A stretch of DNA of 64,000 nt from Pseudovibrio flavus (GCF_009711345.1 NZ_SMMA01000055.1:1-64000), one strand, 5' to 3'; numbered from the stretch's first letter, positions 37,593 to 46,766 are shown. Translations and numbers: made by a program. The notes: a model not told the origin generated them from the sequence alone.

Positions 37593-37877
37593 ATGTCCGA
37601 GGGGGGAGTTCCTGCAATGGACTATAATGAACACGAGCGGACCTACGAAGGCTTCATCAAGTTTTCTATTGTCGGCACACTCTGTGTGATTGGTGTTGTA
37701 ATCTGCTTGGCTATGTTTGGCTTTGGTGGCACCGCCGGCACTGTACTGGGCTCTATTATGCTCATTCTCAACCTTGTTGCTGCCGGCATTGGCCTTGCCT
37801 CTAAAAAGAGCGCGAGCAAGATCCCTAGCATCGTTCTTGGTTTGACAGCGGTCGCGGCACTTTTCACCGTCGTTTAA
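37593..37877 (+). CDS. aa3-type cytochrome c oxidase subunit IV family
   Basis: A small membrane protein (94 residues from ATG 37593, AGGGGG upstream; ATG 37617 with GAGGGGGG is an alternative giving 86). It matches the bacterial aa3 oxidase subunit IV pattern: a soluble DYNEHERTYEGFIKFS head followed by a transmembrane helix (TLCVIGVVICLAMFGF). Unlike the usual short 45-60 residue form it has a second and third hydrophobic stretch to the end. The other oxidase genes are not in this window. Confidence 0.8.
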   Translation: MSEGGVPAMDYNEHERTYEGFIKFSIVGTLCVIGVVICLAMFGFGGTAGTVLGSIMLILNLVAAGIGLASKKSASKIPSIVLGLTAVAALFTVV

Positions 37878-37901
37878 TTTCGCTGGTTGATGCTTATTAT
37901 A

Positions 37902-37935
37902 AGCCGTGGCTCCGGCGGGAGCCGCGGCTTTTTCG
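37902..37935 (+). terminator. Terminator after COX IV-like gene
   Basis: AGCCGTGGCTCC/GGAGCCGCGGCT stem (one G-U pair) with GGCG loop and five T. Confidence 0.88.
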
Positions 37936-38033
37936 TTCGCATAACTACAATTGCGTTCGTGTTAGGTCTTTGTTAACCATCCCCGCAGAAAGGTTTAAAT
38001 GCCTTTCATTGTCTTGCGTGGTTAAAAAGATAA

Positions 38034-39338
38034 ATGCCAAAACACTCCACCAAGCGGTTTGCCGCTGCGCTCGCTTTTTCCCTTTCTGTTGTGCTGGGTA
38101 CTACAGCTGTTGTGCCGGTTGCCCATGCTTTGCCTGCGGAAATAGGCAGCCTTGAAGATGTGCTGCGCAGTGAGGATATTATCGGGCGCGGTGCCAACTA
38201 TCAGGTGGTGGCGCCAGTTCGCCTTAAAGGCACATTGCTTGAGTATCAACTGCAAACCAACTACGGCCGTTTCACCGTTCGCGGTACCGCTGAGCTGCGC
38301 AAGCGTATTCAGGAAATGGGTGCAGTGCAGCAGTTGGAACATACCGACTGGGCGGAAAATGCAGGTGAGGGTGTTGTTGATGCCGTGACCCGGCCAATCG
38401 GGTTCCTTGGCAACCTTGTCACTAAGCCGGGTGAAACCATCAGCAACAGTGTAGAGCGTGCTGGTAAAATGGTGGGCGGTGTTGCTACCTCGTTCACACA
38501 GTCCTCAACGGATAAGTCCCCGCCAAGCGGCAGTGATGAAAGCGCTGGCGAGAAAGTTGCCGCTGCTGTTGTTGGCCGCGAAAAAGCCCGCCGCCGTATC
38601 GCTGTAGAACTGGGCGTTGATCCTTACACCGAGTTCCAGCCGATTTCTGACAAGCTGGATGAAGCGGCTTGGGCGTTTGCCTCTTCTTCAACCGCTGTGC
38701 GTGTCGCGACCTTCTTCATTCCGGGCGGTGTGGGCGCTGTCGTAACCGGCGCTTATGCGACTTCGGGAATCGGCCTGATGTTGGTGGAAAGCCCGACTGT
38801 TGCCGACGAAACCATGCGCCGCTCTCTCATGAGCCTTGGTATCTCCAAGGAAACGGCCCATCGCTTTGTGACCATGCCGGCGATGACACGCGGTGAGAAA
38901 GCTATCTTCGTTGGTGCTCTTCACACGCTAGGCAAGCGCGATACTACGGCAGAGCAGATCAACCTGTTCCTTTCATCCAATCCGAATCCAGATGCTGCGA
39001 ACTACATGGTTATGTCGCTGCTGATGGCTGCGCAGTATGACAAGCATGAAGCGCCTCTCAAGAGTTTGAAAATGGAGCATGGCGTTCCGGTTGGCGTTAC
39101 TGCCGCCGGAAAGCGGATTGCTTTTGTAGCAGCAGACCGCGTTGGGTTCTCCGACCGCCAGATTCAGGATGCAGATTACTTGATCAAGCAGATGGCAGCG
39201 TCTGCGCATGAAGGGCAGGTGGAGCTGCGCGTTCTTGGTCTTGCAAGCAGCAAGCTGCATGAGCTTTCATGGAACAGCGGCGCCTTCATTCGCGAACGAG
39301 CCCCGTTGATTAAGGTTCCGGAATTGACGCTTGAATAG
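38034..39338 (+). CDS. Exported hypothetical protein, 434 residues
   Basis: I do not recognise a named family. Residues 1-33 are a signal peptide (LAFSLSVVLGTTAVVPVAHA). The domain that follows (residues 40-100) has EDIIGRGANYQVVAPVRLKG and a TNYGRFTVRG strand pair. A stretch about 200-245 is hydrophobic (VRVATFFIPGGVGAVVTGAYATSGIGLML) and could enter a membrane. The C-terminal half is helical, rich in Met and Ala. It stands as a single gene ending in a terminator. Confidence 0.8.
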   Translation: MPKHSTKRFAAALAFSLSVVLGTTAVVPVAHALPAEIGSLEDVLRSEDIIGRGANYQVVAPVRLKGTLLEYQLQTNYGRFTVRGTAELRKRIQEMGAVQQLEHTDWAENAGEGVVDAVTRPIGFLGNLVTKPGETISNSVERAGKMVGGVATSFTQSSTDKSPPSGSDESAGEKVAAAVVGREKARRRIAVELGVDPYTEFQPISDKLDEAAWAFASSSTAVRVATFFIPGGVGAVVTGAYATSGIGLMLVESPTVADETMRRSLMSLGISKETAHRFVTMPAMTRGEKAIFVGALHTLGKRDTTAEQINLFLSSNPNPDAANYMVMSLLMAAQYDKHEAPLKSLKMEHGVPVGVTAAGKRIAFVAADRVGFSDRQIQDADYLIKQMAASAHEGQVELRVLGLASSKLHELSWNSGAFIRERAPLIKVPELTLE

Positions 39339-39349
39339 CACTGCAAAAC

Positions 39350-39373
39350 GGGGAGCTACTGCTCCCCTTTTTT
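39350..39373 (+). terminator. Terminator after 434-residue protein gene
   Basis: GGGGAGC/GCTCCCC stem, TACT loop, six T. Confidence 0.93.
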
Positions 39374-39443
39374 GTAGTTTGGCTAGGCATTTTTCGCCGC
39401 TTCCCATAGGGTATGCGCAAAGCCAGAGGTGATGGGGAATTTG

Positions 39444-40322
39444 ATGGCGCGAAAGATTTGGATCGGACTGCTGCTTTCAGCAGTGTTTACAGCTACCCAT
39501 GCCAAGGCAGAGGCGCTTGCGCCCTATAAAGACGAGCTTTTTAGCTATCCATCGGTGCTTGAGCAGGCCGATAACGGCCAGTTTGTGCGGGTGGATTATA
39601 ACGAGATGCGTGACATTAACGGGCGTGATGCAACGCCTGTTGTGCAGGCAAAGCGCAAATACATTTCCACCAAGCCAAGTTGGCATCAGCGTGATGCGAC
39701 CTTCAAACAGGGTGAGCTTCGTCTGGACTATTTTCGCGTTGGAAAGGCTAATGCGAAGACACAGGTGATTACCATCTATCTCCATGGCAAAGGCGGCTCT
39801 CGTCTTGATGGGGTCAAAGATGGCAGCTTTGGCGGAAACTTCAATCGCATCAAAAACTTGATGATCCGCAACAAAGGCGTTTATCTCTCCCCCGACTTTA
39901 GCGATTTTGCCGATACAGGTCAGCGTGAGCTCTCAACCTTGATCGCGGCCTACGCAGAAAAAGCGCCAAATGCCTCGATCTTCCTGTCCTGCGGTTCTAT
40001 GGGTAGCTTACTCTGCTATCGCCTTGCCAATGAAGAGCGAGCAAGCCGTCATATTGATGGCTATCTGATCCTTGGCGGTTCATTGGATGAAAGCTTCCTG
40101 ACCAGCCCAGCCTTTGCGCGCAAGGTACCGATCTACTTTGGTCATGGAACAAAGGACATCGTTTACCCGTGGCAGCAGCAGGTTGGCTTTTACAAAGCTA
40201 TCCGCGCTAAGGATGACACCTATCCGGCAAGCTTTGCGCTATTTGAAGCGGGAACTCATGGCACGCCGATCCGCATGACTGATTGGCGGTTGGTGCTCAA
40301 TTGGATGATGAGCCAGCCATAA
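39444..40322 (+). CDS. Exported alpha/beta-hydrolase-like protein
   Basis: A 292-residue secreted protein. The signal peptide is residues 1-22 (MARKIWIGLLLSAVFTATHA). The hydrolase fold shows a YLHGKGGSRLDG oxyanion segment, a nucleophile elbow IFLSCGSMGSLLCYRLA (Ser in CGSMG), an Asp in FGHGTKDIVYPW and a His in EAGTHGTP. Likely a periplasmic esterase. ATG 39444 has GGGGAA upstream; GTG 39429 and ATG 39432 are alternatives. Confidence 0.82.
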   Translation: MARKIWIGLLLSAVFTATHAKAEALAPYKDELFSYPSVLEQADNGQFVRVDYNEMRDINGRDATPVVQAKRKYISTKPSWHQRDATFKQGELRLDYFRVGKANAKTQVITIYLHGKGGSRLDGVKDGSFGGNFNRIKNLMIRNKGVYLSPDFSDFADTGQRELSTLIAAYAEKAPNASIFLSCGSMGSLLCYRLANEERASRHIDGYLILGGSLDESFLTSPAFARKVPIYFGHGTKDIVYPWQQQVGFYKAIRAKDDTYPASFALFEAGTHGTPIRMTDWRLVLNWMMSQP

Positions 40323-40330
40323 GGCAATAA

Positions 40331-40360
40331 AAAAGCCCGCTTCGATGAGCGGGCTTTTTC
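40331..40360. terminator. Bidirectional terminator
   Basis: AAAGCCCGC/GCGGGCTTT stem with an 8-base loop, T-run on both strands, between convergent genes. Confidence 0.93.
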
Positions 40361-40378
40361 GTTAGATCAGTTTGTCGC

Positions 40379-41230
40379 TTAAGCGGCTTTGCCACCCAAG
40401 CGGGCGTAGCCTTGCGCTGCCATTGAGTTGTTGGCATTGAACTGAAGCGCTTTCTGGTAAGAGCGGCGTGCTTCTGCAGCGCGGCCCAGTGCTTCTTCTG
40501 CGCGACCCTTGTTTGCCCATGCGGAGGACGAACGCGGGTTCAAAGCAACTGCGTTACCCAGATCGCGGAGCGCTGCCAGATTATCACCCTGTTCCAGATA
40601 GATGGTGCCACGGGCGATGAGCGGCGAATAGGCTTGCGAGTTCAGGCCGATAGCGCGAGAAAAGTCAACGATTGCAGACTGTTGGTGACCCTGTGCCTTA
40701 TAGATGAGACCACGGTTGTGGTAGGCCTTCGCATCGTTCGGGTTAAGGCGGATCACTTCGTTATAATCACGCAGAGCTGCGGTGTTCTGGCCAAGGGCGC
40801 GGTAGGTGTTGCCGCGGCCGTTCAGGGCCTGAACGTAATCCGGCTTGATAGCAAGCGCGCGGTTATAGTCGCTGATGGCGGAATTGAAGTCTTTCTTCCG
40901 GCGTTCAACGAGGGCGCGGTTTGCGTAAGCCTGATAGGAATTCGGGTTAAGCGCGATTGCCTGATTGAAGTCTTCAATCGCCTGATCGAGGCGACCGGCT
41001 TCTGCATAGGCAATGCCGCGGGTGTTGTAGGCAAGAGCACTCGTCGGGTTCGCCTCGACAACATTTGTCAAGGAACCGATGTTGCTGCTGGAGCCTACTG
41101 CCTGATTGATTGGAACGTCTTTATAGACAGTGCCCGTGGACTGACAGGCGGCGAGGGTCGCAGCAAGTGCGCACGTGGTGATGACAGGTCGCAGTTTTGC
41201 GCCCCAACGGTCAATCTTCATGTGCCGCAT
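40379..41230 (-). CDS. TPR-repeat lipoprotein
   Basis: A 283-residue lipoprotein. The lipobox LAAC follows a hydrophobic stretch (VITTCALAATLAAC, Cys near residue 29), so it should be anchored in a membrane facing the periplasm. About six tetratricopeptide repeats fill the rest (for example AYNTRGIAYAEAGRLDQAIE and the following AYANRALVERRKKDF). It is related to NlpI-like scaffolds. ATG 41230 is chosen since GGAAGG lies four bases upstream; ATG 41221 is also possible. Confidence 0.9.
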   Translation of the reverse strand: MRHMKIDRWGAKLRPVITTCALAATLAACQSTGTVYKDVPINQAVGSSSNIGSLTNVVEANPTSALAYNTRGIAYAEAGRLDQAIEDFNQAIALNPNSYQAYANRALVERRKKDFNSAISDYNRALAIKPDYVQALNGRGNTYRALGQNTAALRDYNEVIRLNPNDAKAYHNRGLIYKAQGHQQSAIVDFSRAIGLNSQAYSPLIARGTIYLEQGDNLAALRDLGNAVALNPRSSSAWANKGRAEEALGRAAEARRSYQKALQFNANNSMAAQGYARLGGKAA

Positions 41231-41394
41231 ACGGCCTTCCTTTAATTTTGATATGGAGGTGTAGTTTGACAAATTCTAGGAAAAAACACCACCAGAAATA
41301 GCAAACGGACCAACCAGAAGCTTCCGGTGGGTCCGTTTTGAAGAATATGGGGCGCTAGACGCGCCTCATCCTATTCCGAGGCAGGCGTCAAGAA

Positions 41395-41619
41395 TTAACG
41401 ACGGCCTTTGCCAATCAGAAGGCCTTCACGCTGAGCGCGCTTACGAGCGAGCTTGCGGGAACGACGTACTGCTTCAGCCTTCTCACGTGCCTTCTTTTCA
41501 GATGGCTTTTCGTAGTGGCCACGAAGCTTCATTTCACGGAAGATGCCTTCACGCTGCATCTTCTTCTTCAGCGCTTTAAGCGCCTGGTCGACATTGTTAT
41601 CGCGAACGAGAACCTGCAC
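41395..41619 (-). CDS. rpsU: 30S ribosomal protein S21
   Basis: A 74-residue S21. The frame is open to 41643, but the family begins [14 protein letters not shown], which here is a GTG at 41619 with AAGGA upstream; this is the better start. The remainder is typical: [25 protein letters not shown] and a basic tail. It stands alone, convergent with nothing. Confidence 0.95.
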   Translation of the reverse strand: MQVLVRDNNVDQALKALKKKMQREGIFREMKLRGHYEKPSEKKAREKAEAVRRSRKLARKRAQREGLLIGKGRR

Positions 41620-41857
41620 GCGTTGATCCTTTTTCTCCAACACCTATCGCAATTGACCGGCGTTGATCCATCTAGAGACTATGACGAGAGCGATGCAGAA
41701 AGCCGCATAACCAAAGGTACGCCGCCACGAAGGGCCTCGCTCAAGTGTTGGGGGTTCCTACCAGAATGCGATGATCGTGTCTACAGTCGATACTCTGAAA
41801 CTTGCTTAATTTTTTTCGTAAGTTCAGAAAATAATGTGTAGAGGACCTGTTGTGCAC

Positions 41858-42325
41858 TCAGATGTAGGTCAAAGGGACCTTGGTCGTGTCCTTAATTTCT
41901 TCCATTACAAAGCTAGATGAAACGTCTGAGAGGGCCACTTTACTAATGAGTTGCTTGTAAAGTCTATCGTACGAACGCATATCCGGAACAAAAGCATGTA
42001 AAACGTAGTCTACATCTCCAGTCATTCGGTACATGCCGGTGATCTCAGGGATTTCGCTTACCGCCTTGTGGAAGGAATCGAACCACTGTGAAGAATGGGC
42101 TTCGGTTCGCACAGAAATAAACACAGTCAGACCCAGATTCAGCTTGTCGCGGTCGAGTCTGGCCACCTTCTCCCGGATGAATCCCTCGCTTTCGAGTCTC
42201 GTGAGTCGTCGCCAGATGGCATTGCGGGACAGGTTTATGCGCTCAGACAGCTCAGCAAGGGACAAAGTCGCGTCGGTTTGGAGTTGATCGAGCAGCGCTT
42301 TGTCGAATTCATCCAGCTTTGTCAT
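41858..42325 (-). CDS. Lrp/AsnC-family transcriptional regulator
   Basis: A 155-residue feast/famine regulator. The N-terminal helix-turn-helix (LSLAELSERINLSRNAIWRRLTRLESEGFI region, residues 20-50) binds DNA and the C-terminal RAM domain (about 65-145, GMYRMTGDVDYVLHAFVPD) binds an effector and forms oligomers. It is divergent from a DUF6356 gene and an inverted repeat lies between them, fitting autoregulation. Effector amino acid unknown. Confidence 0.93.
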   Translation of the reverse strand: MTKLDEFDKALLDQLQTDATLSLAELSERINLSRNAIWRRLTRLESEGFIREKVARLDRDKLNLGLTVFISVRTEAHSSQWFDSFHKAVSEIPEITGMYRMTGDVDYVLHAFVPDMRSYDRLYKQLISKVALSDVSSSFVMEEIKDTTKVPLTYI

Positions 42326-42353
42326 CAGTATTTCCCGATTCTTGGTATGATTG

Positions 42354-42379
42354 TCGCATAAATATACGTATTAATGCGA
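42354..42379. promoter_or_regulatory. Near-perfect 26-bp palindrome, likely Lrp operator
   Basis: TCGCATAAATA, spacer TACG, TATTAATGCGA: 10 of 11 arm bases pair. It begins 29 bases upstream of the Lrp start and lies in the divergent intergenic space, where an Lrp-type protein would bind its own promoter. Confidence 0.6.
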
Positions 42380-42461
42380 AGAATGGGAAGCGCGTCCTGC
42401 AGGTTCTCTTTAAGCTTGGCTCGTTCAAACAAGAAAATTAGAAATCCGGAGGACTTTATAT

Positions 42462-42671
42462 ATGCGCATTCTGACCGCTTTTACCGATCATCCACGCTCT
42501 GTCGGCGAAACCTATTTCCAGCATATGGCCTTTGCCTTCCGCTTTGGCTGTATCATGCTCGGCGCAAGTCTTGCTGCCTTTGTTCATGCAATCTTGCCAT
42601 TTGCGTTTGAAAAGACTGCCAGCACGATCATTATCGAGACAGCCGACAAGCTGCGTAATCGCGGCCGGTGA
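42462..42671 (+). CDS. DUF6356 family small membrane protein
   Basis: A 69-residue protein matching DUF6356: TDHPRSVGETYFQHMAFAFRFG followed by one transmembrane stretch (IMLGASLAAFVHAILPF) and a short basic tail. Function is unknown. GGAGG precedes the ATG. It is divergent from an Lrp regulator and precedes an amidotransferase gene by 80 bases. Confidence 0.85.
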   Translation: MRILTAFTDHPRSVGETYFQHMAFAFRFGCIMLGASLAAFVHAILPFAFEKTASTIIIETADKLRNRGR

Positions 42672-42751
42672 TCAAACGGCTTTGCAGAAAGTCTAATATT
42701 AAAGAAGTGTATTTGCTGGGAAGGTGAGCCTAGCAACAGGTGAGGGGAACT

Positions 42752-43546
42752 ATGTGTCGTTGGCTGGCCTATAAAGGCAAACCTATCTTTTTGGAGGACC
42801 TTGTCCGGCAGCCAAAACATTCTCTCATCGCGCAATCGCTCAGTTGTAGCGAGGCGAAGGTCGATACCAACGGGGACGGCTTTGGTATCGGCTGGTACGG
42901 CGCGCGTTCTGCGCCCGGTCTTTATCGTGACACGCTTCCGGCATGGGGTGATGAAAACCTCAGCCGCCTTGTGCATCAAATCCAGTCGGGTTTGTTCTTT
43001 GCCCATGTGCGTGCGTCCACCGGAACAGCGACATCGCGCAACAATTGTCACCCGTTCGCGGTTGGCAACTATCTCTTTATGCATAACGGGCAGATCGGCG
43101 GATATCAAAAGATCCGCAGACAGATCGAGAATATGATCTCGGACGAGTATTACGCCCACCGCCAAGGCACGACAGATAGCGAAGCGCTCTTCCTTGCGCT
43201 GCTCAGCCGTGGTGTGGCGGTGGACCCGTGCCGTGTAACCCGTGAAGTGCTTGAGGACGTGCTCGACATTATGAATCAGAATGGCGTGCGGGAAGCATTG
43301 CGCTTTACTGCGGCCCTTTCTGATGGTGAGCGTCTTTATGTAATGCGCTATTCCAGTGACGCTATTGTTCCCAGCCTTTATTACCGGCTGTGTGATGGTG
43401 GTTTGACCGTTGTCTCGGAGCCTCTGGACCCAATCAATAATGACTGGTTTGAAGTTCCTGCTGGACAAATGATTTATTTTGGGGGCATAGGTGCTCCTAG
43501 TTTTATGCCTCTTGAAGTGAAAAACTTCAAAAAAGAGGTCGCCTAA
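42752..43546 (+). CDS. Class II glutamine amidotransferase-like hydrolase
   Basis: A 264-residue Ntn-type protein of the YafJ/EgtC class. The catalytic Cys2 follows the initiator methionine (MCRWLAYKG). GDGFGIGWYG, the FFAHVRASTG motif and NCHPF...FMHNGQIGG line the glutamine site. No synthase domain is fused or adjacent, so the acceptor is unknown; it may act as a hydrolase of gamma-glutamyl compounds. GAGGGG precedes the ATG. Confidence 0.9.
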   Translation: MCRWLAYKGKPIFLEDLVRQPKHSLIAQSLSCSEAKVDTNGDGFGIGWYGARSAPGLYRDTLPAWGDENLSRLVHQIQSGLFFAHVRASTGTATSRNNCHPFAVGNYLFMHNGQIGGYQKIRRQIENMISDEYYAHRQGTTDSEALFLALLSRGVAVDPCRVTREVLEDVLDIMNQNGVREALRFTAALSDGERLYVMRYSSDAIVPSLYYRLCDGGLTVVSEPLDPINNDWFEVPAGQMIYFGGIGAPSFMPLEVKNFKKEVA

Positions 43547-43564
43547 CTGATCACCTAATCAGTT
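43545..43564. repeat. Stem-loop after amidotransferase gene
   Basis: AACTGAT/ATCAGTT, 7-bp perfect stem with a 6-base loop, directly overlapping the stop codon of the amidotransferase gene. No T-run; weak terminator at best. Confidence 0.4.
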
Positions 43565-43647
43565 TAGGTCAACTCCATCCCATCAGTTAACCGAGACTGG
43601 AATCCGGTCTGAGGTATGAGCTGTCTGTTTTTGTGCAGGAGCAATGC

Positions 43648-45045
43648 ATGGCGTCGTTTGAAAAATTCGGCGGCAGAAAAGCCGGACCACTGGAACTTTG
43701 GCTTAAGGAAGCCAAGGCAACATTGTTGCTGGGCCTGCCGCTTATTGGTGCGCAGCTGGCGCAGATGGCAATCAACGTTACCGATACGGTGATGATTGGT
43801 TGGCTTGGCGCAGATCAGCTTGCTGCTGCGGTTTTGGCAAACCAGCTCTATTATATTGTATGGCTCGCTGGCCTTGGCTTGGTGCAGGCTGTTATGCCAC
43901 TGGCATCACAAGCTGCAGGGCAGGGTGATGTGCGTGGTGTGCGCCGTGCGGCCCGCATGGGTATGTGGATCGCGCTTGGCTTCTCCACTTTGGGCATGGG
44001 AGTGCTCTGGCAAGGGGAGCAGATACTGCTGCTGCTTGGTCAGGACCCTAATGTTTCCGCGCTGGCTGGTGAATACCTGCGTATCTTGCAGTGGTCGATC
44101 TATCCATCGTTGTTCGTTATGGCGGTGCGTAGCTTCCTGACCTCGCTTGAGCGTGCGCAGATCGTGCTTTGGGCAACGGTAATCAGTGCGCTGTTTAACG
44201 CGGTGCTCGATTATGCCTTCATCTTCGGTAAGTTCGGCATGCCTGAAATGGGTATTGTCGGCGCAGGTGTTGCCTCCGTTGGTACCAACGCTTTGGCTGC
44301 TGTCATTCTTATCTGGTACGTGCTCAACGAACCGACCGTGAAGACCTACGAGGTGTTCGTTCGCTTCTGGCGTGCGGACTGGGGTGCATTCTTTGAAACC
44401 CTGCGCCTTGGCTGGCCGTATTCTTTGGCGCTGGTTGCTGAAACAGGTCTGTTCAGCGCTGCTGCCTTTATGATGGGCTGGTTCGGTACGCTGGAAGTTG
44501 CTGCACACGGTATTGTCGCGCAGCTTGCCGGTCTTGCCTTCATGATTCCAATCGGCTTCTCCAACGCGACTGTTGTGCGTGTTGGCTTGGCTCTGGGCCG
44601 TAAAGATGCTCAAGGCATTATGCTTGCTGGCTGGTGTAGTATCTTGATGGCTATGGGCGTCGCTGTCGTTGGTGCTTCGCTCTTCTGGCTTCTGCCGGAA
44701 ATCTGGATCGGTTTCTATCTCGACCAGACCAACCCGAATGCGGCGGCAGTTCTGGCGCTTGGCGTTCCTCTGCTCGTTTGGGCTGCTGCGTTTCAGGTGT
44801 TTGACGGTATTCAGGTCGTAGCAGCCGGTGCGCTGCGCGGTCTTTCCGATACCCGTACCCCAATGATTATTGCGTTCATTGGCTACTGGGTCATCGGTAT
44901 CCCTATGTCCTACGTGCTGGCGTTCAAGCTTGGCTTTGGTCCTGAAGGTATCTGGATTGGTCTTGCTGGCGGTCTTGCTGCCTCGGCTGCGATGCTGACA
45001 TGGCGCTTCTATCGCCGCAGGGAAACAGGCTTGGAGTGCTGCTAA
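43648..45045 (+). CDS. MATE-family multidrug exporter
   Basis: A 465-residue Na+ or H+ antiporter with about 12 transmembrane helices in two homologous bundles. The typical start of the first bundle (LLGLPLIGAQLAQMAINVTDTVMIGWLG, in outline) and the second (GWPYSLALVAETGLFSAAAFMMG) are clear. It exports cationic drugs or metabolites. ATG 43648 is chosen with AGGAG upstream; the frame starts 15 bases earlier with GTG. Confidence 0.94.
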   Translation: MASFEKFGGRKAGPLELWLKEAKATLLLGLPLIGAQLAQMAINVTDTVMIGWLGADQLAAAVLANQLYYIVWLAGLGLVQAVMPLASQAAGQGDVRGVRRAARMGMWIALGFSTLGMGVLWQGEQILLLLGQDPNVSALAGEYLRILQWSIYPSLFVMAVRSFLTSLERAQIVLWATVISALFNAVLDYAFIFGKFGMPEMGIVGAGVASVGTNALAAVILIWYVLNEPTVKTYEVFVRFWRADWGAFFETLRLGWPYSLALVAETGLFSAAAFMMGWFGTLEVAAHGIVAQLAGLAFMIPIGFSNATVVRVGLALGRKDAQGIMLAGWCSILMAMGVAVVGASLFWLLPEIWIGFYLDQTNPNAAAVLALGVPLLVWAAAFQVFDGIQVVAAGALRGLSDTRTPMIIAFIGYWVIGIPMSYVLAFKLGFGPEGIWIGLAGGLAASAAMLTWRFYRRRETGLECC

Positions 45046-45083
45046 GCAATTGCGGGCGGCAGTCCACTTAAAGACAGAATGCA

Positions 45084-45113
45084 AAAAGGGCGATCCGTGG
45101 ATCGCCCTTTTTT
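45084..45113. terminator. Bidirectional terminator
   Basis: AAAGGGCGATCC/GGATCGCCCTTT stem with GT loop and T-runs both ways, between convergent MATE and purK genes. Confidence 0.94.
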
Positions 45114-45142
45114 ATTAGCTATACTCTAAAGCGTTGCCGCCT

Positions 45143-46228
45143 TTAGCTCTTAGGAGCGAGACGGTTTACGTGGCCCATCTTGCGGCCGTCGCGGGTCTCT
45201 GCTTTGCCATAGAGGGTCAAGCGAGCGTTCTTTTCCGCCAGAATATCCTTCCAGCTATCAGCATCGTGGCCGATCAGGTTTTCCATCACCACGTCGTAAT
45301 CGCGCTCTGCGCTGCCCAGTGGCCAACCTGCTACAGCGCGTACGTGCTGCTCGAACTGGGAAACCTGACAGGCATCCTCGGTCCAGTGACCGGAGTTATG
45401 CACGCGCGGCGCAATCTCGTTCACTTTCAGCTGCTGGCCGCTTTCATCTTCCAGAAGGAAGAGTTCAACGCCCATCACACCCACATAGTCCAGCCCTTCA
45501 ACGATGCGTGTTGCCATGGCAACGGCTTCCTTGGAAGTCGCTTCATTGACGGAAGCAGGAACTGTGGAGGTTTTGAGGATGTGGTTTTTATGAACGTTCT
45601 CTGCCACGTCGTAGCATTCGATCTGTCCATCAACACCGCGAGCAACGATGACGGAGACTTCTTTCTGGAAAGGAATCAGTTCTTCCAGAATGAGGCCTGA
45701 GCCGAGCTTGGCGACTGCGCCTTGCGCGTCCTCAGCTGAGCGGATCATGATCTGGCCCTTGCCGTCGTAACCGAAGCGGCGGGTTTTGAGAACGCCTTTA
45801 CCGCCAAACGCTGCGAGCGCGTCTTCCAGCTCTGCCTGTGTTTCCACTGGCATAAAGCGGGCAACAGCCACACCGGCTTCGTCTTGGAGGAAGGTTTTTT
45901 CGTGGAGGCGGTCCTGAGAAACGGCGAGTGCCTTGGACCCTGGACGGACCGGAACACGGGCTTCAAGGAAAGCTGCGGTTTCACCCGGAACGTTTTCAAA
46001 CTCATAGGTGACAACAGAAACGGAAGCGGCGAATTTTTCGAGGGCTTCTTGATCTGTGTAGTTTGCTCTGGTCACCGCCGCACAATTATCAAATGCGGGG
46101 GAATTGGCATCAGGGCAGAAGATGTGGGTCTTGAGACCCAGACGTGTTGCTGCGCTGGCAATCATACGCCCCAGCTGGCCACCGCCAAGAATGCCGACGG
46201 TATCTCCGGGAGTAAGGGCTTTGGTCAT
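45143..46228 (-). CDS. purK: 5-(carboxyamino)imidazole ribonucleotide synthase
   Basis: ATP-grasp enzyme that carboxylates AIR to N5-CAIR in purine synthesis. The 361 residues begin with the GDTVGILGGGQLGRMIA nucleotide-fold and include the ATP-grasp LKTRRFGYDGKGQ loop and the Mg-binding end ELFLLEDESGQQLKVNEIAPRVHNSGHW. It follows purE, 34 bases apart, in the usual purEK order. Confidence 0.97.
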   Translation of the reverse strand: MTKALTPGDTVGILGGGQLGRMIASAATRLGLKTHIFCPDANSPAFDNCAAVTRANYTDQEALEKFAASVSVVTYEFENVPGETAAFLEARVPVRPGSKALAVSQDRLHEKTFLQDEAGVAVARFMPVETQAELEDALAAFGGKGVLKTRRFGYDGKGQIMIRSAEDAQGAVAKLGSGLILEELIPFQKEVSVIVARGVDGQIECYDVAENVHKNHILKTSTVPASVNEATSKEAVAMATRIVEGLDYVGVMGVELFLLEDESGQQLKVNEIAPRVHNSGHWTEDACQVSQFEQHVRAVAGWPLGSAERDYDVVMENLIGHDADSWKDILAEKNARLTLYGKAETRDGRKMGHVNRLAPKS

Positions 46229-46262
46229 TCAGAGCCTTCTTTCGCTTGAGTATGCGGGCCTT

Positions 46263-46766
46263 TTATGCCGGGTCGTCTACTGGTTCAAGTGCAACTGCGT
46301 CGGTTTGTTTGGCGCGCCATGCATCAAGGTTGTCAGCAATGGTCTTGTCGTTCAGTGCAAGCACAGATGCGGCCATCAATGCAGCGTTAACTGCGCCAGC
46401 GCGGCCGATCGCCAAAGTGCCTACAGGAACGCCCGCTGGCATCTGCACGATAGAAAGCAGACTGTCCTGACCGCTGAGGGCTTTGGACTGAACCGGAACG
46501 CCAAAAACAGGGAGAGGGGTCATTGCCGCAGTCATGCCCGGCAGGTGCGCTGCACCACCAGCACCGGCGATGATGATCTGGTAGCCGTTATCGCGGGCGT
46601 TGGTTGCAAAGTCATAAAGACGGTCAACAGTGCGGTGAGCGGAGATAATCTTCGCGTCGTAGGAAATGCCGAGTGCATCAAGAGTGTCCGCGGCGTTCTT
46701 CATTGTTGGCCAGTCGGACTGGCTTCCCATAATAATAGCAACGGAAGCGCTGGAGGTGTTTGCCAT
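46263..46766 (-). CDS. purE: N5-carboxyaminoimidazole ribonucleotide mutase
   Basis: Moves the carboxyl group of N5-CAIR to give CAIR, the step after PurK. The 167 residues from ATG 46766 (GGGGATCGGGG upstream) contain the class I PurE signature [18 protein letters not shown], the SAHRT motif and [12 protein letters not shown]. The longer frame from 46823 looks untranslated. Octameric in known members. Confidence 0.97.
   Translation of the reverse strand: MANTSSASVAIIMGSQSDWPTMKNAADTLDALGISYDAKIISAHRTVDRLYDFATNARDNGYQIIIAGAGGAAHLPGMTAAMTPLPVFGVPVQSKALSGQDSLLSIVQMPAGVPVGTLAIGRAGAVNAALMAASVLALNDKTIADNLDAWRAKQTDAVALEPVDDPA

Noticed and set aside
42584-43468. 294-residue minus-strand frame over the glutamine amidotransferase
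   Set aside because: The plus-strand protein has catalytic Cys2 and all motifs; the minus frame has none.
43906-45084. 392-residue minus-strand frame across the MATE gene
   Set aside because: Rich in Gln, His, Arg and Thr from complementing a membrane-protein gene; shadow of the MATE exporter.
45143-46766. Mobile element or horizontally transferred block
   Set aside because: No transposase, integrase, repeats or attachment sites anywhere in the window, and composition is even except in intergenic AT-rich gaps.
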